The notes: a model not told the origin generated them from the letters alone. DNA of 64,000 bases from Apoderus coryli (GCA_911728435.2 OU452199.1:2676860-2740859); one strand, 5' to 3'. Counted from the first letter of the stretch, positions 53,633 to 64,000 are shown. A program made the numbers and translations.

Positions 53633-53949
53633 ATTGGGCCATCCTGGACGGTCTATATGCTGATACTAAACACACGGTCCTAAAAGGGATAACCCAGGTA
53701 AAGATGTTACGCCTATGGACGACTATGAAATTCAGGCAAACTGGACGGAATTCCTCATTTTATTACTCTACGCACCTTTCTGAAATAAATATTGAAGTTT
53801 TATTCTACTTATTACTGTAGGGGACTTGTTTCAAGGCACTATATCTCCATATTTAGTCACCAGAATCAAAATATGAAAAACCAAAAACAAAGTAATGAGT
53901 TATGTAAACAAGAAATAGAAACAAATATCTGAAGATGCTAGCTATATAC
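53633..53949. other. intron sequence
   Basis: No recognised feature. Confidence 0.35.
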
Positions 53950-54440
53950 CCAGTAAACACATATACAGAAATTAAACGTTGATTCAACGTGTCAGTCGTT
54001 GATAATTGGTCTTACGTTAGAAAATTGACGGTTTATTTTAAGGTTAATTTTACACCGTTCAGTTTAAACGTTATACACACGTGTTTTTCTTATTTAAATA
54101 CAACTACGTGCATTTATTATGTTTTAGTAACGTTGTATATGTATTATAAATAAACCATAAAATGAAAACGTTTGTTTTAGGTGTTTTTTAAATGCGTGTC
54201 AAGCATTGTCAAAATTAAAAACCTTCATAAAACTTTCTGTATGTAATTTATAATAAACCGATATTTATAGCTAAAATAACGTTAGAAAATGTTCATTAGA
54301 AGCGCATAATTTTTAGAGGTGACAATGAAAACGTTAAAATGACGTTTTTTAAGTATTTTATAATAATCCGAAAATTACAGTTAAGAAAATAGGACGAATA
54401 TCTGTATTTGGACTGATTTGTACCAAATTATCCATGAATA
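53950..54440. repeat. AACGTT-rich block, probable subterminal region of a transposon
   Basis: About nine copies of AACGTT/AACGT or the inverse occur in under 500 bp (e.g. TTAAACGTTGA, TTACGTTAG, TTTAAACGTTAT, GTAACGTTGT, GAAAACGTTTG, ATAACGTTAG, GAAAACGTTAA, GACGTTTT), far more than in neighbouring sequence. It lies directly beside a hAT-like coding relic. Clustered short motifs near a transposase are typical of hAT/P subterminal transposase-binding repeats. Confidence 0.45.
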
Positions 54441-54474
54441 ATTTGGTCTAAACAGTTTTTGAAAGAATCCTGGT

Positions 54475-54765
54475 GTTTAAATAATGTTTTCACAGTTCGA
54501 CTTTTGGATTTCCAGCTAACATACGTTTGACTAGTTCCTCCAGAACTGTTTTTCGTTTTGGTCCTCTGTCAATGTATTCGCTAATACATCTGTCGATCCA
54601 ACCTAAAGAAAGACCAAAAGTGTTCACAAATTTGTCCATTGCATAAGCGTATCGAATGATATTAGCAACCATTTGGCGATGATTAGACGTGTCTGTAGTT
54701 TCTTCAACTTCCAGAGCAATAAAATTGCAAATTCTAAGATTGAATCTAATAATTCGTTCTCAATA
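54475..54765 (-). pseudogene. hAT-like (DUF4371-type) transposase relic
   Basis: The minus-strand frame from about 54765 reads RFNLRICNFIALEVEETTDT, SNHRQMVANIIRYAYAMDKF, LGWIDRCISEYIDRG, VLEELVKRMLAGNPKVEL, stop. The FIALEVEETTD-S---Q-----RY segment fits the (F/Y)(F/A)L-VDETTD-S---Q----LRY motif with the first catalytic Asp of hAT-like DUF4371 proteins; here VDETTD has become VEETTD. The downstream part is not recognised. Directly follows the AACGTT-rich block. Confidence 0.45.
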
Positions 54766-54788
54766 GTTTTTTAGGCATCTTTGAGCAC

Positions 54789-56515
54789 TTGTCATGCAAG
54801 CACAGCATCTATGCTAAAGCCCCGAAGTTGATTAAGCCCTATATAAGACCGAAGATGACCGCTGGTGTTGACAACATACCTGCGTTTATCATTAGGGATT
54901 GTGCCACCGTCTTTGCCAAGCCTTTACAATATATATTTAACCTTTCTTTGCAATCTAACACATTTCCTGACCCTTGGAAGATGGGTCGTGTATGCCCTGT
55001 ACATAAGTCTGGCGAACTTGATAGAATTGTAAATTATCGGCCAATTTCTATCCTATATAATTTCTCTAAAGTGTTTGAGATTGCACTACATAATGTTCAA
55101 TTAGGTGAAGGCCTAGTTGGTCTGGCAACAACATGGATTTTTTCAGAAGCGCTCCACTGTAAGCAATTTAGTGACTTTCTTACAGGATGTATATCCCGCT
55201 GTTGGTCGGTGTTTTCAGGTCAACGCAATCGACACAGAATTTTCTAAAGCCTTCGACAAGATCGATCATTCTTTGATGCAGCAACGCATGAATGACATTG
55301 GCTTCAGCAGGAAATTAATTACATTTTTTGGATCATATTTAACGACTCGTCAGCAGTTCGTTGAATATAATGGCTATCGGTCTGATTGCTTCTTTGTGCC
55401 GAGTGGAGTCCCACAGGGTAGTACCTTGGCTCCTTTACTGTTTGCTATCTTTGTGAACAGTATTGGTGATAATTTCTCAAGTCAGCACTTGCTTTTTGCG
55501 GATGATTTGAAGTTGTACAGTGTTGTACGGTGTGCCGATGATTGTGATCGTTTGCAAAGAGACCTACATATCCTGTCTGTATGGTGTGACCTAAGCAAGC
55601 TTCCCTTAAATGCTAATAAATGTAAATCCATAACGTTTACAAAACGCCTTACACCTGTGATGCACAACTACATACTTAATGGAATCGCGTTGGAGAGATG
55701 TAATGTCATTAAGGACCTCGGGATTTATGTTGACAGTGAATTGACTTTTAATGACCATGTCTCACATGTTTCGGCGGCTGCACTCAGGATGCTGGGATTT
55801 ATTTTCCAACAAACAAAGAATTTTAATAATATAGACTGCCTTAAAACGCTATATTTTGCTTATGTACGGTCCAAATTGGAATATGCCTCAATTGTTTGGT
55901 CACCTATGTATCATGTCGATATACAGAGGCTTGAGAACATCCAACGTAAATTCTTAAAATATCTGTCATTTAAGCTTGATGGATGTTTTCCATCTCGCGG
56001 CTGTAGTCACGGTTTGTTGCTGAACAGGTTTCAGTTTCAATTATTGTCCGAGCGGCGCATTTATGTTTCTCAAATATTTATCTTCAAATTAATAAACGGT
56101 TTGCTGGACTGTCCTCGGCTGCTTCATCAGATTGGGTTTCGTGTTCCCCGCTTACACGCAAGAGCTTCTGATAAATTTTGGGTGCTTCAGGTTCACGCAT
56201 ACTATGAAACTAGGGCGCCCCTTTTTCGGGTTTGCAACTACTGCAATCGTCGTGACTATCCATGAGAATATTAATTACTTTAATGCATCACTCAATTCAT
56301 TTAAGCGTGACCTGCGCGGGTCCTTACGGGCTAATGAAATTGATATTATTTAGGTAGTTATTTGAGTGGCCATTTTATTTTATACCTTTGTTACTTTTAT
56401 AAGTTTTATTTTCAATCACCGATGTCATTGTATCATAATATATATTTTTGTTTTGTCTTGTAATTGGGTAGTTATACCTGTTAGACAATAAAGAGATTAT
56501 TATTATTATATAAAT
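54789..56515 (+). mobile_element. Jockey-like retrotransposon, RT domain to tail (best-preserved copy)
   Basis: 54789-55100 encodes KMTAGVDNIPAFIIRDCATV, FPDPWKMGRVCPVHKSGELD, NYRPISILYNFSKVFE (blocks 0-2). A frameshift near 55110 leads to the frame to 56262: TEFSKAFDKIDHSLMQQ, PSGVPQGSTLAPLLFAIFVN, LLFADDLKLYSVVRCADDCD (active site intact), IKDLGIYVDSELTFNDHV, RSKLEYASIVWSPMYHV, IQRKFLKYLSFKLDGCFPSR and the C-terminus. One more frameshift near 56235 gives the natural end FNASLNSFKRDLRGSLRANE at 56353. The 3' UTR ends TTATACCTGTTAGACAATAAAG and (ATT)n at 56500-56515. Only two frameshifts, so this is a comparatively young member of the family at 14212, 32583 and 39190. The endonuclease and ORF1 are missing. 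Confidence 0.88.
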
Positions 56516-57151
56516 TCCTAGATTTTCCTACGTCGATGTCTCATCATGGCCTCGTGGCTCCAATTCAGAGGCTCCGCAAAATTTTATACACATAATTAAC
56601 CGGCACAATTCATGACGAGTTTAACTCTTCACGTTTGTCCACTTTGTCTATAACACTGTATCGTTGTTTTTGTTGTGAGTCTATAGAGTATTATTTAAAT
56701 TTTTCTAATTTCCTTAATCCTATTTACCATATCTAATTGGAAGTCTTACAAAAATTCTATTCATTGTGTATTTTGCATATTTGTATTATACATACCTACA
56801 AGAGCAGGCCAACGAACCGGAAGCACGAAGCCCCGTGTATAATTATAATCTTCTTTTGTATATCTAACGTTAAGTTAAGTACATTGCATTTTCTGTCTTT
56901 AATTTGCTAGGAAACTTAAGTAAACATACTCTAATCCTAATCATAGATATCCATTATACATTTTTTTTTGTGACTGATGGGCCATGTTTGCTAATTGAGA
57001 TGGTTACGTTACGGGGTTGGCTAGGCAACAGTTTGGATGGTAAAGAATTTTTTAATCGCCAAAAAAAGTTTCGGCGGCGTACATCTATCAGTTTGAAGGC
57101 ATGAGCGTATCATTATTTTAGCCAAAATAAAAGCAAATTTATATATACTCA
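56516..57151. other. intron sequence without recognised genes
   Basis: No supported ORF, tail or inverted repeat. Confidence 0.4.
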
Positions 57152-57288
57152 ATTAAATTCGGGACAACCAAAATTATTTTTTCTCTCTCTTAAATAAAAT
57201 TAATTAAAACCGGAACAATTATCTACATTTTGTAAAAAAAAAGGTTGAAATCAGATCAGATCTAAATTTTGGTTGTCCCGAATTTAAT
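57152..57288. mobile_element. 137-bp MITE with perfect 24-bp inverted repeats
   Basis: The first 24 bp (ATTAAATTCGGGACAACC...) and last 24 bp (...GGTTGTCCCGAATTTAAT) are exact reverse complements; the symmetry is interrupted only by an AT-rich interior. No ORF. It ends exactly where the RT fragment at 57289 begins. Confidence 0.8.
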
Positions 57289-58265
57289 GCCGGTGATCCC
57301 CTTCTTACTTTTTTGCTTATATACGTCAAATCTTCCATCTTGTCTAAATTTTTGTAGCCCCTATATGTACGCGGACGATAGTCAACTTAGATTTTCATTT
57401 TATACAGAGGATATCGTTAACGCATGTAAACAAATACAACGAGATTTGACGTCACTTTTGTCTTGGTCAGATAGACATAATTTAAAAATAAATCCATCCA
57501 AGACAAAGATGTTGGCGTTTGGTAGGAACAAGACGTTGGTTCATCAGGGTCTTATAGTTAGCATTGGCGACACACCTATAACCTATTTTAATTCAGCTAG
57601 GAATTTGGGAGTTGAGATGGATTCGGATCTCCGTTTTACAGGTCATGTCACAAAATGTATCAGTAAGGCCTATTCTGCTTTGAAAATGCTGTACCCACAC
57701 AGACATAGTGTCACTAAGCATTTGAAAATCAAACTCACAGATGCACTTGTTTTAAGTAGCTTTAATTACTGTGATATTGTCTACGGCCCTTGTTTACTTC
57801 AGTCTGATAAGGATCGTATTCAAAGGGTACAAAAGTCTTGCTTGAGATACATATTCGGTATTAGGAAATATGATCCAATAAGTCACAAATTGATCTGCGC
57901 AAAATGGCTGTCAATGAAAGATAGAAGATTTCATCATGCTGCCTGTTTTTATCATTCATTGATACTTCACGAACATCCTCCATATTTATATCGGAAAATT
58001 GGCTTTAGATCTGACGTGCATAACCTCAACCTCAGGTTTAGAGGACTTTTATCGCCACCTCCTCACCGTACATTGTTGTTCGAGCGCTCATTTACTTACA
58101 ACATTTATTGCACGTATAACGGAATTCCGCATAATTATAAGACTTATAAGCCTTCGACGTTTCGATTAGTACTACGAAAAAGTCTATTGAATTTGGTATA
58201 GATATTGTTTGATAATTTTGTTTTTGGTGTTTATTATCTATTTTATAATTGTGTTGTCCAGATGG

Positions 58266-58267
<2 letters not shown>
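57289..58267 (+). mobile_element. non-LTR retrotransposon, RT active site to C-terminus
   Basis: An uninterrupted frame to 58201 reads LLFCLYTSNLPSC, CSPYMYADDSQLRFSF (active site intact), HNLKINPSKTKMLAFGRN, ARNLGVEMDSDLRFTGHV, LSSFNYCDIVYGPCLLQSDK, RIQRVQKSCLRYIFGIRKYD, AKWLSMKDRRFHHAACFYHS, YKPSTFRLVLRKSLLNLV, stop. 300 codons without a lesion is unusual here and suggests a recent insertion. It is the C-terminal counterpart of the RT core at 21786-22378 (same family features). The 3' UTR ends at the (TA)n run at 58270. 5' end cut by the MITE or by truncation. Confidence 0.85.

Positions 58268-58269
<2 letters not shown>

Positions 58270-58311
<42 letters not shown>
58270..58311. repeat. 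(TA)n microsatellite
   Basis: About 21 TA units in uninterrupted order, at the 3' end of the retrotransposon, perhaps grown from its tail. Confidence 0.95.
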
Positions 58312-58315
<4 letters not shown>

Positions 58316-58319
58316 CCAA

Positions 58320-58490
58320 TCGTATGATACGACGCCCAGAGCGCTACATTGCTCGGATGATACGACGCCATTTTGGAGATACGACGCCCGACCTCGGGCG
58401 TTGGAAAAATTCACGTGTATATTCTTGATATGTTGTTCTATAGACCCCTACCAACCCATAGACGAATTTTAGTGTGGGCGTCGTATAGTC
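58320..58490. repeat. cluster of ATACGACGCC motifs
   Basis: TATGATACGACGCCCAGAG (58324), GATGATACGACGCCATTTT (58356), GATACGACGCCCGACC (58378), the inverse GGGCGTCGTATAG (58477), and divergent GTATGATGCGATGCCCG (58612). The word is CpG-bearing and absent elsewhere in the window except for CTATACGACACGACGCG at 59862. Spacing is irregular (32, 22, 99 bp), so it is not a simple tandem repeat. Confidence 0.6.
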
Positions 58491-59389
58491 ATATACACAT
58501 GAACATTATATATGGAAATAGTTCAAGAGAAAAACGTGTAGGTGGCGCGTCGTTAAATACGTATATAGTGTTTTATACGCACCGCATGATAGGAAGCCCA
58601 CATCATATTGCGTATGATGCGATGCCCGAAAGCCTGGCAACAACGTAAGGCATAACTTTTATTATTTGAATAAAGAAATTAAATCGTATTTGTACATTTA
58701 TTTGCTTATATTCAACATACCGGGTTACGACAGAAAGTTGAAACAAGAAGATAGATATTTGAAACTTAAATATTCCGTTTTCCAGAAAAATTATTAATCG
58801 ACATACAATCTAAGTTATCAGAAATGCTATCGAAATTAGACTTTTAAATGATACGCCTGGTACAAGTAAGATTTTTACATTGTACGAATCATTTAGGGTA
58901 CTATACAGCAACTTTTAATACCTAAATTTAGAATTGACGGGTTTGATATATGATAAAAAATGCAATGTTTTAACTAGTTTGTATAGAAAATATATAAACT
59001 TCGAATAAAATTAAAAGCTTTCTTTCACTATTCATCCAAATTCTGATTTAAGGCAAATTATATTTTTAAGAATTTTAATAGCCGTTAACAAAGCTAAATT
59101 CGTATCAATTCTTTCATGGTTTTTTAAATGCACACATATAATTTATAAAGGGCAGTTCTTCTAAAAATTTGACACTCAGTAAAATGTTGAAATACTCAGT
59201 ATTCCTGAACTACATTCAAAATTTCAAGAGTCTGTTTATCCCAGTCATGAAATGGATAAAATTTTCCGGAGACCTGTTTTGGACCAAAAAAAAATTCAAA
59301 ATAAACAATTTACAAAAAGAGTTGAGGGAATGGGTTAATACTAAATACTCCAAAAAGGAGGGGCAATCCAAACGTATAATAATATATAG
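58491..59389. other. intron sequence without recognised genes
   Basis: No coding signal supported. CATACCGGGTTACGACAGAAAG at 58716 resembles a lone MITE-type terminus. Confidence 0.35.
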
Positions 59390-59524
59390 GGTATTCCATT
59401 TGCAATAAGAAAGTTCGTTTCAACTTCCGGTATAACCGGAAGTCGTACAAATATGACAATATTATAGGCTGATATTATTACATTTCCCAAAACTTCTAAT
59501 CTACCAGCAATCACCCTGTATATA
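59388..59524. mobile_element. MITE with GGGTATTCCATTTG end and central CTTCCGG palindrome
   Basis: ATATAGGGTATTCCATTTGC at 59386 to ATCACCCTGTATATAT at 59512-59527. It contains CTTCCGGTATAACCGGAAG at 59424-59442, the same 19-bp palindrome as in the arms of the composite elements, here as a short independent copy. Confidence 0.6.
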
Positions 59525-60199
59525 TCATGTCGTGAAAAAATAGACAGAATAATATGAAGAATAAAAAAGATCAGTTGAGTAACGTCTTGTCAAGTAAAGG
59601 ACTTGATATTTAAATAAACATTCATAAAATCCACAATTATAATAATCCCAAACAAAATGATCCTATAAATATAAAAATGTAATTAATATCCTATGCTCCA
59701 CTTCAAATTAAATTTGATAGATTTTTGGAAATGATTCTGAAAGATTACCTATTGTCAAAAAATCGACATTTTTGTTTTAACTTTTGAATTCCAAAAAACT
59801 TTTGTCGTATCGAAAAATAAATTATTACATCACAGAAGGCGAAATTCAGCTACCTATACGACACGACGCGACCCCCATACACTCTAAAGAGCTTCCAAGG
59901 CCCGACTTGTGCGCCTAGAAGGATTAGGAGAATACATTTTTGACAGGAACGTTTTTGTTACTACAGTGGGGAAATACTAGTTTATGTGATTCCCATGATT
60001 TGAGAAGAACAACTATACGCTGCTCGTTTTATTATATTATGCATATTTTACGATTGCTATTTCAAACAATCCATGTTTATGATTATAATATGGGAGATCG
60101 AACTAAATTTATTTTGAATTTGGCGGACAAAGATAAAATAGGTTAGCAATTTTAAAATGTTACTTCTATTCAATAAATATACACTGTGTCCAAGATAAG
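59525..60199. other. intron sequence without recognised genes
   Basis: Contains CTATACGACACGACGCGACC at 59862, related to the motif cluster at 58320. TATACACTGTGTCCAAG at 60179 resembles a MITE end. Confidence 0.35.
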
Positions 60200-61260
60200 A
60201 ATGGGATAGCATTGGAATCTTGGAAACGGTAGGAGTTACAATATCGGTTAAATTAGAGAAAACTTGTACAATTTAAACACAGTTTAAATGGTGTTCTTAA
60301 AAGTAAAGTGACTTTAGCCGTTTTCGAGAATTTTTGAAAAAACTATTTTTTGCGATTTTTATTTATTTCAGCCATTATTTTTACAGATATAAAAAAATCG
60401 AAAGCGCTTCCTCATTGTTACTTTTTGAGGAGAATAAGATAGCGTTTACAAATTGTCACTACGACGTTTTCGAAAAACCATCATTAACTTCGTTTTTTAA
60501 AATACGGCCCTGGATTTTTTATTGTTAAATTTAAAGCCATTTTCAATTCAAAAATAGGTGGTATATCACACGTAATGGTTTAAACAAGTTTTCAGTATTT
60601 TTAGCTGTTATTTAAAGTTATTCAAGAAAAATCGCCATCGTTTGGCACTCAATTTGCGTAAAACATTCATCTGAGAAAGGCGTTTTTTTAATAACCTCAA
60701 AAAGCACAAAAATTTCACCTAAATTTAAAAAGCCGCGTACAGAATAAAATATTGTACTGAGACAGAAATAAATTGTAAAATAATAATTGTGAGTAACGAC
60801 GAAACAATGTTTTTGGTAAACCTACTACTCTGCATTCAGTCAGCAGTGGCAAACCATGGCGATTTTTCTTGAAGAAGTTTAAATAACAGCTAAAAATACT
60901 ACTGCGTGTTTACATCATTACGTGTGAAATACCACCCATATTTGAATTGAAACCATTTTCAATTCAAATAAATTCAATTTCACATTAAAAAAATCCAGGG
61001 GCGTATTTAAAAAAACGAAGTTGACGATGGTTTTTCAAAATCGAAAAGTCGTATTGCAAATTTGTAAACGCTATCTTATTCGTCTCAAAAATTAACAATG
61101 AGAAAGTGCTTTTTATTTTTTGATATCGGTAAAAATAATGTCAGAAATAAATAAAAACTAAAATCGCAAAAAATAGTTTATTCAAAAATTCTCGAAAACG
61201 GCTAAAGTTAAAGTTTACTTTTGAAAAAACCATTTAAAAGGTGTTTAAAAACGAATCTTG
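60200..61260. mobile_element. 1-kb fold-back element with ~400-bp inverted arms
   Basis: The left arm (60260-60655) and right arm (60840-61255) are inverted relatives. Examples: GACTTTAGCCGTTTTCGAGA / TCTCGAAAACGGCTAAAG; AGATAGCGTTTACAAATT / AATTTGTAAACGCTATCTTA; AACCATCATTAACTTCGTTT / AAACGAAGTTGACGATGGTT; GCGATTTTTATTTATTTC / its inverse. The central ~180 bp is unique. No ORF. A single diverged arm of the same family occupies the intron at 41093-41285. Confidence 0.8.
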
Positions 61261-61417
61261 ACGATTAACAAAACAAAACAAATCTTCAAAATGTTGGCTA
61301 ATACTTCTCATACACAAGTCATATCTTTTATGGATAATGTTAACAGCATTATAAATATGAGTATTAGAAACGGAATTGATACAATGTCTAAAATTTGCTT
61401 TCAATTCTGCATTATTC

Positions 61418-61588
61418 CGGGGTGTCCCGTTAAATAAACAAACAAAGTTTATAGTGATAACTAAAATTTTTCTGTGTACGCTACTGTACTCTACGTATAA
61501 GTCCCCCCTAACTTTTATTAAAACTATTTTTAAAGAAAATATCTAAGAAAAAAAATGGCAAATAATGCAAATCACCCTATAGGGTGAT
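61418..61588. mobile_element. MITE-like segment ending in a TAGGGTGAT palindrome
   Basis: GGGGTGTCCCGTTAAATAAAC at 61420 resembles a MITE left end. ATCACCCTATAGGGTGAT at 61571-61588 is an 18-bp perfect palindrome that could be two element ends meeting at a TA. Boundaries uncertain. Confidence 0.35.
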
Positions 61589-61796
61589 TAGTTTCTGGTA
61601 TGTATACTACTTAAATGAGCCTGATTGGTACAAATGATTTAAAACAAAAAGGTATTTTCTCTGATCTTGTCTCTAGACGGCGTCTGTACATGTTGCTTTG
61701 ACAAGATGCAGATTTTAATTTTGCCTGAATTTTATTAAGGGTTATCAGTACTCAAATTACTTTATTTTTGGCTCAAAATACGATTTTCTATTACTC
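61589..61796. other. short spacer
   Basis: No feature recognised. Confidence 0.3.
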
Positions 61797-62044
61797 AGAC
61801 CTGATTTTTTGATATTTGTTTAAAAACCTAGAAGGCTCATATCAAAAATGGTTTTTAATAAACAAAACACGATTTGGTTAGTTTGGGAGCGGATATTTTT
61901 AATTTGGTTAATTAGTTCAGTAAAAAGTATTTATTTATATTTTGGTTAATTTTGTGAAATCTGAATTTAACTAACAGTGTTTTGTTTATTAAAATATTTA
62001 ACATGATTTCACTCATTTGAAAGAAATATCAAAAAATCAGGTCT
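61797..62044. mobile_element. 248-bp MITE with 21-bp inverted repeats
   Basis: AGACCTGATTTTTTGATATT (61797-61816) and the exact inverse AATATCAAAAAATCAGGTCT (62025-62044). Inside, AATAAACAAAACAC and GTGTTTTGTTTATT form a second inverted pair. No ORF. Confidence 0.75.
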
Positions 62045-63049
62045 ATAGCTGCTAATAGTATTGTTTTATTTGAGAAAATCAGGTTGCACTCATATAACTG
62101 GCAATAAACTTTGGTTACTAATTGTGAATCTGTATACTTGCATATAGTTTTTGCAGAATATGTGGCGTATTAGATCTACCATTAAAGAAAAAATCATTTT
62201 GAATACAGTAAAACGACGTGTCTTGCTAGACTCACCCTGTATGTATATTAAAACACAACATTCATATGCCACTTTTTTTGAAGGAACCGGAAGATCCGAT
62301 AAATATGTCCTGAAGATACATAAGGCTGGAGATTCATTTATTTTTGCAGATAAAAACATAAACAATAAAGTGAAAATATTTCTTAACAACGACTTTTAAT
62401 GGCCTACTGAATTAGATAAAGTACAGGGTATCCCATTTCGAAACTGTTATTGGATATCTCCGTAATTGTTAGTGCTACCAAAATATAATATAGATGTCAT
62501 GTGCTTGCTCTCTTTGAGTCATACTTAAAATGGTAAATTAAAATTTGAAAATTTTGTCACAATCATATTTTAACAAAAATATTCCATCACAGGTCAAATT
62601 CAGTCTTTCTACTGATTCCTAATTTATAAAATTTCAACACTCTACCATCGGTATTGTACGAAATATACAAAATTGGCTGATTGACATTTAGTTGTTTAGT
62701 TTTTTAATAGTGAATAATTAAAACCAACAATATAATTTCTATTAAATAGCAGTAATTGATTTGAATTTAAAAATTAAGAAAAGAAGCAAATAAATAAAGC
62801 CCAAAGTAAACCTCTTCTCTTATCTTTTTATTATTGTGACAATTTTCGCCCGCAAGAGATCGGCGGAAAATAAAAGTGTGAATTTCAAAATAACCCTATA
62901 TTATCTTAGTTAAAAGAGACAAAGGAAAATGTTTAATGCAAAAATTTCTTTACAACGAATGTTGAATTATCTGCCGATATCAGAGTGAGTAGGTATAGTG
63001 GGTCAGGTAAAAAAGTTATCGGACCTAACCCCGTTTTTTTGAACTGGGA
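62045..63049. other. intron sequence with lone MITE termini
   Basis: CACCCTGTATGTATATTA at 62234 and TACAGGGTATCCCATTTCG at 62423 are CAGGGT-type ends in divergent orientation. Overlapping frames on both strands at 62090-62399 resemble no protein known to me. Confidence 0.35.
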
Positions 63050-63530
63050 CAACCTGTATATTTGATTCTAAGAAGATATAATTTTAAGTTATCTTTTCAA
63101 AAATATAGCACCCCATGATATTGGTTTTCTATGCGATTTATTTCAACTGTATTATTTTAAACCACAGTTAGTAGTCAATGAAACAAAAGCTAATATCCTA
63201 GAAACAAAACTATGTTGATATTAAAACGAAATAAAAGATTCAGATAAAGCTATTAGAGGTATTGGGATTTTAGGGCACTCATGATGATCAAGTTGCTCAC
63301 AAGTTAAGATGACTTCTTTACAAATTTTATTTTCCAACACTCCCCAAAGAAAAAAATCTGGAGGTGTTAGATGTGGAGATTGTGCTGGCCACCTTATAGG
63401 TCCGTGTGTTCTTATCCAACGGTTTCTAAAGTGAGTATCAAATTACTCTCTTATTCGAAGAGCGTTATGGGTCGAGGCGTCATCGGTGAAAGTAAATCTT
63501 TCGTACTTCATTTAAGGGAACATAATCAAG
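63050..63530 (-). pseudogene. IS630/Tc1-type transposase C-terminal fragment
   Basis: The minus strand from 63515 reads KYERFTFTDDASTHNALRIR, E-stop-FDTHFRNRWIRTHGPIRW, PAQSPHLTPPDFFLWG, VLENKICKEVILTCEQLD. This is the second and third catalytic segments of the transposase type seen at 18034 (QLDGAPPHCGN, DRWIRRLGP-DWPARS). The second Asp survives (TDDAS). The third catalytic Asp (SPDLTP) has become His. TGGGACAACCTGTATATTTG at 63046 may be the right terminus of the element. One in-frame stop. Confidence 0.7.
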
Positions 63531-64000
63531 GATATTGAAAAAGTTTGATTAGACTATATCCAGATATATATCTGCATTTAAATAAATAATAATAATGAAA
63601 CGTAATTTATTGGTACAAAACCCCAAAAGGCCATTGACCGAAGTCTTTCAGCCTAGCATTTAAATTTTCTTCAAACCAGTTACAAAATTCTATCATCCCA
63701 CATCATCAAATATTGGGTAATACAAACATCATAAGGTAAATATTTATTGGACCTCAAAATTCTTTGCACCTTAGATTTTTAAATTCCAATTTTAACTGAC
63801 CCCGTATACTCATTCTGAAATGCGCAGATTATTCAACAATCATTATAAACAAACTTTTATATAAAACATTTTTCTATATCTCTTTTAGCTAACACATTTT
63901 TTTATTTTCCCCCGTATATCTGCGAGATCAAATTTTGATCTTTCAAGTTTAACCCAAAAAGAACACAGGACATCATCTATATTACTTTATTGAGATTTTT
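63531..64000 (-). mobile_element. probable non-LTR 3' UTR with ATT tail, running to the window end
   Basis: On the minus strand CCAATAAATTACGTTTCATT and (ATT)n TATTTAAATG (63572-63615) form a retrotransposon-type 3' end. Upstream, to 64000, no frame is recognised, so the body may lie beyond the window or be truncated. Confidence 0.4.

Noticed and set aside
58270..58472. ORF rich in Tyr-Ile repeats
   Set aside because: Produced by the (TA)n microsatellite.
62090..62399. Overlapping ORFs on both strands as a small gene
   Set aside because: Neither translation resembles a protein; a CACCCTGTATG terminus lies inside, indicating repeat sequence.
1..64000. CRISPR array or bacterial operon structure
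   Set aside because: No direct repeats with uniform spacers; introns, non-LTR retrotransposons and mariner elements show a metazoan genome.

Overview
This is a repeat-packed, AT-rich window from a large-genome arthropod, most likely an insect. A beetle would fit the mix of Jockey-type and RTE retrotransposons with many small TIR elements, but that assignment is weak. Only one host gene can be supported, on the + strand: the 5' part of a spectraplakin (Drosophila short stop/shot; vertebrate relatives plectin, dystonin, MACF1). Its exons are an N-terminal exon (455-593), the first exon of the actin-binding CH1 domain (10851-10912), an 18-nt microexon (27804-27821), and two further CH1 exons (40941-41030 and 41334-41504). 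A 12-nt microexon at 41748-41759 is possible. All junctions have GT/AG sites and compatible phases. I found no CH2 exon, so the rest of the gene lies to the right of the window.

Everything else is intronic and mostly transposon debris. Intron 1 (594-10850) holds non-LTR fragments, half a mariner, a 376-bp MITE, a CpG-rich block at about 4 kb that could be an alternative promoter, a nearly complete non-LTR reverse transcriptase (5975-7808) and a 1.7-kb TIR element (8953-10688). Intron 2 (10913-27803) holds several reverse transcriptase pieces, a tRNA-like sequence, a 2.76-kb fold-back Tc1/mariner-type element with nested termini (17243-20002), an RTE copy inserted with a visible target duplication into an older element, and a 4-kb satellite built of ~50-bp units around EcoRI-site palindromes (23300-27345). 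Between the microexon and 40940 are a TIR transposon with a cysteine-rich gene remnant (28310-29435), a gypsy-like solo LTR (31061-31541), a Crypton-like fragment (35165-35441) and a near full-length mariner (36308-37631).

The last intron (41505 to the window end) contains an essentially identical 2,159-bp tandem duplication (43028-47345), a relative of the 17-20 kb composite element (47945-49298), two RTE/Jockey-type elements in fairly good condition (50087-50932, 54789-56515), a hAT-like relic next to an AACGTT-rich block, several MITEs, a cluster of ATACGACGCC motifs and a 1-kb fold-back element (60200-61260).

The strongest observations are: (i) the HWRYMK microexon sits at the position of plectin exon 2-alpha (HWRAE), suggesting an ancient alternative splice in the spectraplakin actin-binding domain; (ii) two composite elements share three sets of nested CAGGGTG termini; (iii) a CTGANGAN-hairpin-GAAAC motif recurs; (iv) the EcoRI-palindrome satellite has higher-order repeats; (v) an unclassified TIR element carries a cysteine-rich gene remnant. 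All statements rest on reading the sequence by eye; no search was run.
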